From Physella acuta (lineage: Eukaryota; Mollusca; Gastropoda; Physidae): a DNA stretch of 64,000 nucleotides. This document shows, in pieces, positions 57,866 through 64,000 of this stretch. A program made the translations under genes and the position numbers. The notes under the pieces were generated by a model. The model was not told the DNA's origin, did no database searches, and saw only the letters and a program-made list of their open reading frames with translations. The number at the start of each line of letters is the position of its first letter. Position 1 is the stretch's first letter. The stretch lies in NCBI RefSeq assembly GCF_028476545.1, contig NW_026731687.1, positions 186,001-250,000 of the forward strand, written 5' to 3'.

Positions 57866-58009
57866 TACAAATAATAGAAAACTGTTAAGGTAAAGGTATA
57901 AAATTTAGATGTTATTGGTAACGAAAATTGTTAATTAAGGCCAGAGGTCAACAGGTCACGAGACAGCTTGGGTCAAGGTTAGAGGGACTGGAGACAGTCA
58001 CGTGGTTCA

Positions 58010-61000
58010 TCAATAGTCAGGTTTGTCCTCTGAGTAGTAGGCTCGGGGCATCACTGGAGAGAAAACATGGAATATGGAATATGGAATATGGAATCTGGAA
58101 CATGGAATATGAAAGATAGACGCATGGAAAAGGGACAACAAACAAGTAAAATAGAACATAAGACAGAGCATGGGCTATGGGAAATGTAGATCATTGTACA
58201 CAGTACATAAAAACAAAAGCCCCTACATTGAATATACAGAACAAACCATCTGGATTACTGAAGATTGAACACAGTACATGGAATAATAAAGGTTGAACAC
58301 AGTACATGGAATAATAAAGGTTGAATACAGTACATGGAATACTGAAGATTGAACACAGTACATGGAATAATAAAGGTTGAACACAGTACATGGAATAATA
58401 AAGGTTGAACACAGTACATGGAATACTGAAGATTGAACACAGTACATGGAATACTGAAGATCGAACACAGTACATGGAATACTGAAGATTGAACACAGTA
58501 CATGGAATACTGAAGATTGAACACAGTACATGGAATACTGAAGATTGAACACAGTACACAGTAGCGTAGCGAGGGGGGGCGGGGGGGGACATATGTCCCC
58601 GGGCGCCGACCTTAGGGGGGGCGCCAAATTGAAAGTTTGAGGGGGGGGGTGCAAATGAAAAGTTCGAGGGGGGGTGCAAATCGAAAATTTGCTCCCAAGG
58701 GGGCGCCAAATTGAAAGTATGTCCCCGGGCGCCGGGAAGGGTCGCTACGCCTCTGACAGTACATGGAATACTAAAGATTGAACACAGTACATGGAATACT
58801 GAAGATTGAACACAGTACATTGAATACTGAAGATTGAACACAGTACATGGAATACTGAAGATTGAACACAGTACATGGAATACTGAAGATTGAACACAGT
58901 ACATGGAATACTGAAGATTGAACGCATTACATGGAATACTGAAGATTGAACACAGTATATGGAATACTAAAGATTGAACACAGTACATGGAATACTGAAG
59001 ATTGAACACATTAGTGCGAGCACAAGAGAAATGTTTGTAATTTTAAAAATATATTCGAACGAAAGTCTTTGCTTTTTTGTGTGTGAGATAACGTATACTT
59101 TTCAAATTCTCATATTATATTCTTTACTTTAGAAACATGACAACTTAAGTTGATGCTAACTGTGTGCTCGTCTTTTGTTTTCCGATAAATTTATGCATTC
59201 GATCTGCATGTTAAACAGAGTTTCTTCCAGGCATCTCTTCGGGGGGGTCAAAGCCCCCCCGAAAAATTTTTACCGCCCCCCCGAAAGAAACGAAATTTAT
59301 ATAATTTATGTAGAAAATATATACTTTTAACAGTGTCCGCCCCCCCGAAGAAAGTTTACCGCCCCCCCCGAAGATTTCAAGTGCCCCCCCGGAGAAAAAA
59401 GTCTGGAAGAAACACTGATGTTAAATCTCTACTCTAAACACGTGTTGATTCTATGCACTCAACACGCATGTTGATTTAATTCACTCAACTTACGCCAATA
59501 TGCTGATTCAATTCACTCAACACGCATATTGATTAAATTCACTCAACTTACGCCAATATGCTCATTCAATTCACTCAACATGCATGTTAAATATCTCAAA
59601 ACAAATATCAATTCTACTCATTCAAAATACATGTTGGCTCTATACACTCAACATACTTACGATAAAAAAATCTAATGTCAGATTGTTAATGACATATGAT
59701 GACATATGTGGCAGAAGATGAAACGAATGACAGATGACATTACGCATGACAGAGAGTGTAAGATATGACTTATACTCTCTGACCAGACTTACAGTAAAAG
59801 TGCTGGCACGTGCAGATCTTGTAATCGAAGTAGGTGCCAGCCGGACACGTCTGCTCGTAGCCGCCCAGGATAAACTTGGAGATGCTGTTGGGGCTGGGGT
59901 ACCAACCGTCCGCACATGCTGCAGACAAACGACGTTCTATTAATAGAACCACGCTCACACAACATTCATGAGATAAAACAAATTTCAACCAATCAATTTT
60001 CTCACGCTGGTCGTTGTTTTGATTGTAATAGAAGTAACTCTGTTAACATGAGTTCAGTAGGAAAGCGTTTCCGCGAAGCTACTTTGTTGTCTCCGCGAAA
60101 AAGTTTTTTTTTTCGAAGTTATTTTGTTAACTCCGAGAAGCTGTGTTGTTATATCTAGCTAGGTGTGGTGTTAGAGACTATGTTTAACACAATAGTCTCT
60201 ATAGTTTAGTACAGGGGTTCCCCACCCCATGCCCGCGGGCGCCATGGCGCCCGCCGAACGATTCGTTATGCCCGCCTCTCACTATTCGACAGAGACAGAA
60301 TTTTTTTCATAAACATTGAAAGGTTGAAGGGGATGGAAATCGAAAGTTTGAAGGGGGGGGGGAGGGGTGCACATCGACAATTTGAGAGGGGGGTGCAAAT
60401 CGAAAGTTTTGTTCCCGGGTGACGGGAAGGGTCGCTTTAAAATAGGTGATGCCCGCCACCCTACCGATATTTTAGAATGTGCTCTAGAGTAAAAAAAAAA
60501 GGTTGGGAACCCCTGGTTTAGTAGTACAGGATACTATACACACACAGCACCAGCACGCTGTGTAATCTGATGTGTTACACACATGTTTACATGTGACCAG
60601 ATGTGTTGCACACATACGTTTGCTTTACACATGTGTACATGCGACCAGATGTGCTTTACACATGTGTACGCGTAATGTGTAGGGTACATGACATTCAATG
60701 TTCACCAGAGATTTCGATGTAGGTAGGGCCTAATTAAAATTTTAAAAATCAGCCATACCTGAGATGTAGGTAATGTTATTAATTAAAGCCTTTCCTGTGT
60801 TGTAGGTAATTTTATTAAAGCCCTTCCTGTGTTGTAATTAAAACGCTAATGACGCCTGTCTGTGATGTAGGTTTTAAAACGATAATGAAGCCCCTATCTG
60901 TGTTGTAGTTAAAACGCTAATTAAGCGCCTACCTCTGATGTAGGTATTAAAATGCTAATGAAGCCCTTTCCTGTGTTGTAATTAAAACGCTAATGAAGCC

Positions 61001-62520
61001 CTACCTGTGATGTAGGTATTAAAACGTTAATGAAGCCCCTACCTCTGATGTAGGTATTAAAATGCTAATGAAGCCCTTTCCTGTGTTGTAATTAAAACCT
61101 TAACGAAGCCCCTACCTGTGTTACATGAGGGGTCGGCCACACACTGACCATTCTTGAACCTGTAGTTGTCGTTACACTGGCGATACAGGGCCTCGCCGTT
61201 GACGCACTCGAAGAAAGCGAAGCAGACGCCCCTGACAGGGTAGGTCCTGCCATTGTCACTGTAGCCGCAGGCGTCTGTGGATAAAGGGAGTCACGTGACT
61301 ACGTGTGAACACACCAGATGGTGAGTAAATTTAAGTGCTAATTGCATTACAGAGTAAATTAGACACGATTAATTAACTGTTTATTTAAGTCATGTAAATT
61401 AGAACCTACAAGCTCCGGGACTGTAGGCGCCCTGAGTTTTGTAGTTGTAGCTGTCGTCCTGTGACCTGTAGATGTATTGGTCATCGTCACCTTGACCTTT
61501 GTAGTTGTCTCCTGGGTAGATGGGTTGGGGTGGGGCTATAATGTTATCTGTAGGGTAGGTGTTGTAGACTGGTGTCTTGATATTGGTGGGTTGGTAGTTG
61601 GACTGGGCGGGTTGGTTGGCGGGTTGATAGTTGGATTGGGCGGGTTGGTTGGCGGGTTGATAGTTGGATTGGGCGGGTTGATAGTTGGATTGGGCGGGTT
61701 GGTTGGCGGGTTGATAGTTGGATTGGGCGGGTTGGTTGGCGGGTTGATAGTTGGATTGGGCGGGTTGATAGTTGGATTGGGCGGGTTGATTGGCGGGTTG
61801 GTAGTTAGGTTGGTAACCGGCAGCGGGTTGGCTTGCGTAAATGGTTGGGCTAGGACTTGCGTTTGTCTGACCAGGGTAGTTGGTCTTGCTGGGAGTGGCG
61901 CCGCTTGAGTAGGCGGGTTGGCTTTGGGGTTGGTTGCTAGAAGCTGCTGGGCTGTAAATGGGTTGGCTAGATGGCTGGTTTTGGCTTTGGGTTGGTGGTT
62001 GGTAGGCGGGTTGGGTTGGTGGTTGGTACACGGGTTGTACTGGTTGGTATACGGGTTGGGTTGGTTGGTAGACAGGTTGGGGTTGTTGATTTGCGGGTTG
62101 ATAGACTGGTTGGTTGGTGGGTTGGTAAGCTGGTGGGTTGGTGGGTTGATAGACTGTTTGTGTTGGTTGGTTTACGGGTTGGTAGGCTGGTTGGTTAGCG
62201 GGTTGTGTGGGCTGGTTGGCAGGTTGGTAGACTGGTGGGTTGGTGGGTTGGTAGGCTGGTTGGTTGGCGGGTTGGTAGGATGGTTGTGTGGGCTGGTTGG
62301 CAGGTTGGTAGGCTGGTTGGGTTGGCACAGCTACGCTGCCCTGATTAACTCCATACTGTGTGTTATCGCTGGCGTACTGCGGTGCCAGAGGATTCTGCCC
62401 GGCATAATCGTAGGCATATCCGGTGCTCCTGGGTGCAGGAAAGTTGGGATACGGGATGTCCATCTGGAGCGTGACGTCACACAGCACCGCGAGAATCACG
62501 AGGGAGGTCGAGCGAACCAT
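58010..62520 (-). CDS. Gene F: secreted YQPANQP-repeat protein with CBM14 and an extra Cys exon
   Basis: Four coding exons: 62520-61410, 61274-61116 (159 nt), 59918-59793 (126 nt) and 58053-58010, all phase 1, giving 479 aa. The N-terminus MVRSTSLVILAVLCDVTLQ is a signal peptide. A unique stretch (IPYPNFPAPRSTGYAYDY) leads into Q/P/N/Y repeats YQPANQPTQP and AQSNYQPANQP that fill most of residues 70-310. The CBM14 domain (371-423) starts YACGYSDNGRTY and has six cysteines. The next exon, absent from A-E, encodes about 42 residues (ACADGWYPSPNSIS onward) with four cysteines ending CPAGTYFDYKICTCQ. The tail is LMPRAYYSEDKPDY. The extra exon may be a second small binding module; I cannot name its family with confidence. 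Confidence 0.87.
58250..59010. repeat. 28-bp minisatellite in last intron of gene F
   Basis: About 20 copies of GAACACAGTACATGGAATAC plus TGAAGATT, interrupted by the MITE at 58559. A short ATGGAAT repeat near 58070 is related. Confidence 0.9.
58559..58755. mobile_element. hAT-like MITE, CGTAGC family, copy 3
   Basis: Ends CAGTAGCGTAGCGAGG and GGTCGCTACGCCTCTG with an exact 8-bp duplication ACAGTACA (58551-58558, 58756-58763). The internal GGTGCAAATCGAAA blocks match copy 1 at 6.7 kb. Confidence 0.85.
59216..59417. mobile_element. hAT-like MITE, GTTTCTTCCAG family, copy 3
   Basis: Inverted relative to copies 1 and 2. Ends CAGAGTTTCTTCCAGG and CTGGAAGAAACACTG with an exact 8-bp duplication ATGTTAAA (59208-59215, 59418-59425). 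It lies in an intron of gene F. Confidence 0.85.
59793..59918 (-). other. Four-cysteine exon of gene F (126 nt, phase 1-1)
   Basis: Acceptor GTCTGCAG and donor TACT|GTAAGT. Cysteine pattern C-x(n)-C-x10-C-x-C, ending CPAGTYFDYKICTC. It is the only exon of its kind in the window. Confidence 0.8.
60212..60515. mobile_element. hAT-like MITE, CAGGGGTTCCC family
   Basis: Ends CAGGGGTTCCCCACC and GGTTGGGAACCCCTG with an exact 8-bp duplication GTTTAGTA (60204-60211, 60516-60523). The inside resembles part of the CGTAGC-family MITE (GGTGCAAATCGAAAGTTT, GGGAAGGGTCGCT). It lies in the second coding intron of gene F. Confidence 0.85.
60745..61115. repeat. Degenerate repeat of about 55 bp abutting a splice donor
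   Basis: Units TTAAAACGCTAATGAAGCCC plus CTACCTGTGATGTAGG. The array reaches the donor of the chitin-binding exon of gene F, and several units carry donor-like CAG|GTAGGG strings on the minus strand. Confidence 0.75.
61116..61274 (-). other. CBM14 exon of gene F (159 nt, phase 1-1)
   Basis: Acceptor ATCCACAG and donor ACAG|GTAGGG. Core FAFFECVNGEALYRQC; six cysteines with the same spacing as A-E. Confidence 0.9.
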
Positions 62521-63318
62521 GGTGATGTCTCTATGTCTGAAACAATCATACAATCAGTTAATATCATACAATCAGTCTTAGACATACAACCAGTTACAAT
62601 CATACAATTAGTCATGAATATACAATCAGTCATAGACATACAATCAATTACAATAATATGTAAACAATTACTTGGTTAAAACCATTGATTAAAAAATATT
62701 ATGTTAGAATCAGATTGAATATTACCTTCATCCAAGACTTAGATTATAGCAACTAATTAGCTTAAATAACAGCAACATTTTAATTAAACATGTTCTAAGT
62801 TGTTTTTTTATAACACCAGTCCACGAAATTGTAGCTTACAGCTTCTGTTTCATAATTTGAATTCGTTTCTGATTTTATTTGTCATTTATTTTAATTGATA
62901 AGAATTTACCTAGATCAACTTTCCCAATATATGGGTGATTGATCAGAAACATTATGTTGTGTTCAAATTGATATAAGTTTAGTCCGTTGTTTAATGAGCG
63001 GCAATCAGTGTGGACTTCAGTAGGCAAAATATGTGTATTTCTATGGGCATTATTTGTGCATTTCTGTGGGCAGTATATGTGTAGACTTCCGTGAGAAAAA
63101 TCGATGAAATTTACGTGTTTAATAAAACTGCAACATTTAATTTTTGTCCATACACAAACGTAAAATTCAAAAACCGACCGAGAGTATTTTAAATTTTAGT
63201 TCGTCCCTCGTCCATCAAAAATATTATAATTAGATTAATTAATAAACACTAAACACAAATTATTTATCTTATGATTTACACAGGGAGATGCTAACACAAT
63301 TACTAAACAAGTGCTCAC

Positions 63319-63376
63319 CATTCAAGGGCTAGCAGACGACCAACGATGAACTGGATTAGCTGGTTTATCTTTTATA
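63319..63376 (-). promoter_or_regulatory. TATA promoter and non-coding first exon of gene F
   Basis: GTATAAAAG on the minus strand (TATAAAA 63370-63376). A donor GAATG|GTGAGC ends the exon at 63319. The intron ends at GTTTCAG before 62536. Confidence 0.6.
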
Positions 63377-63379
63377 CCC

Positions 63380-63930
63380 CCCGACCATCCCTTCCCCTGT
63401 GGGCTAAAAATAAATCAGTACCTGGTTTTTATTTTTGCGGTTTTTAATTTATGCAAGATTTTTATTGATATAATTAAAATAATTGTAGGCTTGTAAATAT
63501 TAATGTGGGAATGATTTTTCTAACCAACTAACTAAACTACGATGGTTGAAGTAAACATGATTTTTTAAAGGACAACAATAATTATTTATAATTAATCGAA
63601 GGATCTTTGAACTAAATTTATTTTTTGACTTGTAATTTTTTAAGTATTCTGATGTTAATCGCTGGCCCATACCTAGACGGTCTGGGAGATTTGTATCGTT
63701 TGCCGTAGGCCCAGTTGTGGGGTGGGGGGTAGGGGTAGAGGGTGTAGGGGAGTGGAGTGGAGTGGCGAGGTTTTTGCAGGCCTGGAGAAATTCGTTCGCC
63801 ATCAGAGTAGCCATTTTGTTAGGGAATCTAAACAAAATATTTGACTCTCTTCAACTCTCTTCCACCCCCATCAAACTTTTATAACCCTCTACTTAACAGA
63901 GAAAAAAATACTTTTTTTATCATTAAATGG
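63380..63930. other. Intergenic upstream of gene F, no gene supported
   Basis: A 111-codon minus-strand frame at 63500-63835 (FPNKMATLMANEFLQACKNL) is Pro/Thr-rich toward its middle, but it lacks a signal peptide or splice evidence. It may be part of an unidentified repeat. Confidence 0.4.
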
Positions 63931-63933
63931 AAG

Positions 63934-64000
63934 CAGTGGCGTAGGCAGGGGGGGGTTAGGGGGGGGGGGTCATAACCCCCCCCCATAGACCCCTCGGTAT
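63934..64000 (+). mobile_element. hAT-like element, CGTAGC family, cut by window edge
   Basis: Starts CAGTGGCGTAGGCAGGGGGG, the same terminus as the elements at 6670, 39069 and 58559; the other end is outside the window. Confidence 0.55.

Noticed and set aside
58191-59009. Minus-strand frame with CVQSSVFHVLCS repeats
   Set aside because: Intronic 28-bp minisatellite of gene F plus an inserted MITE.
63500-63835. 111-aa minus-strand protein
   Set aside because: Has an ATG and decent length, but no signal peptide, promoter or family resemblance; left as an unexplained frame, possibly repeat-derived.

Overview
The window is animal nuclear DNA, AT-rich and crowded with tandem repeats, small inverted-repeat transposons and tRNA-derived SINEs. 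The genes have spliced short exons with GT/AG borders, TATA boxes and AATAAA signals. The encoded proteins are secreted, very repetitive (Gly/Tyr/Ser/Gln/Asn/Pro) and carry six-cysteine chitin-binding domains of the peritrophin-A/CBM14 type. This points to a lophotrochozoan, most likely a gastropod mollusc; the species cannot be fixed from the sequence alone.

Genes. Six complete genes of one family lie head-to-tail on the minus strand: A (about 7.3-3.9 kb), B (17.9-14.0), C (25.9-22.5), D (31.6-28.35), E (48.9-45.55) and F (63.35-57.86). A seventh minus-strand secreted-protein gene with FGP motifs runs off the left edge (1.93 kb to <1). Each family gene has a TATA box, a short non-coding first exon, a signal-peptide exon fused to a long low-complexity repeat, one or two 159-nt chitin-binding exons, and a short tail exon. 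Every coding intron of A-F is phase 1, and my spliced models keep frame through to a stop codon (441, 388, 551, 473, 523 and 479 aa). One weak plus-strand candidate for a small secreted protein lies at 20.5-22.1 kb.

Between genes. 31.65-45.5 kb is a large repeat region. It contains a roughly 1.63-kb inverted duplication (33.54-35.17 versus 42.36-44.00 kb) with nearly identical arms, a five-copy satellite of about 650 bp whose unit holds two large palindromes (35.75-39.02 kb), and a 1.9-kb hAT-like element with exact 8-bp target duplications. 49-57.8 kb holds a 30-bp coding-phased array interrupted by nested transposons, several other minisatellites and a solo LTR. Eight hAT-like non-autonomous elements in three families occur in all; seven have perfect 8-bp target-site duplications and one is cut by the right edge.

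Inferred biology. The family looks like a co-expressed set of extracellular, chitin-attached, tyrosine-rich structural proteins, of the kind found in shell organic matrix, periostracum, operculum, radula, jaw or gut lining. The CBM14 module would anchor to chitin, and the repeat would form an elastic or cross-linkable matrix. The cluster seems to evolve by duplication of whole genes, of a phase-1 exon cassette, and of short repeats inside exons. The tissue is not shown by the sequence.
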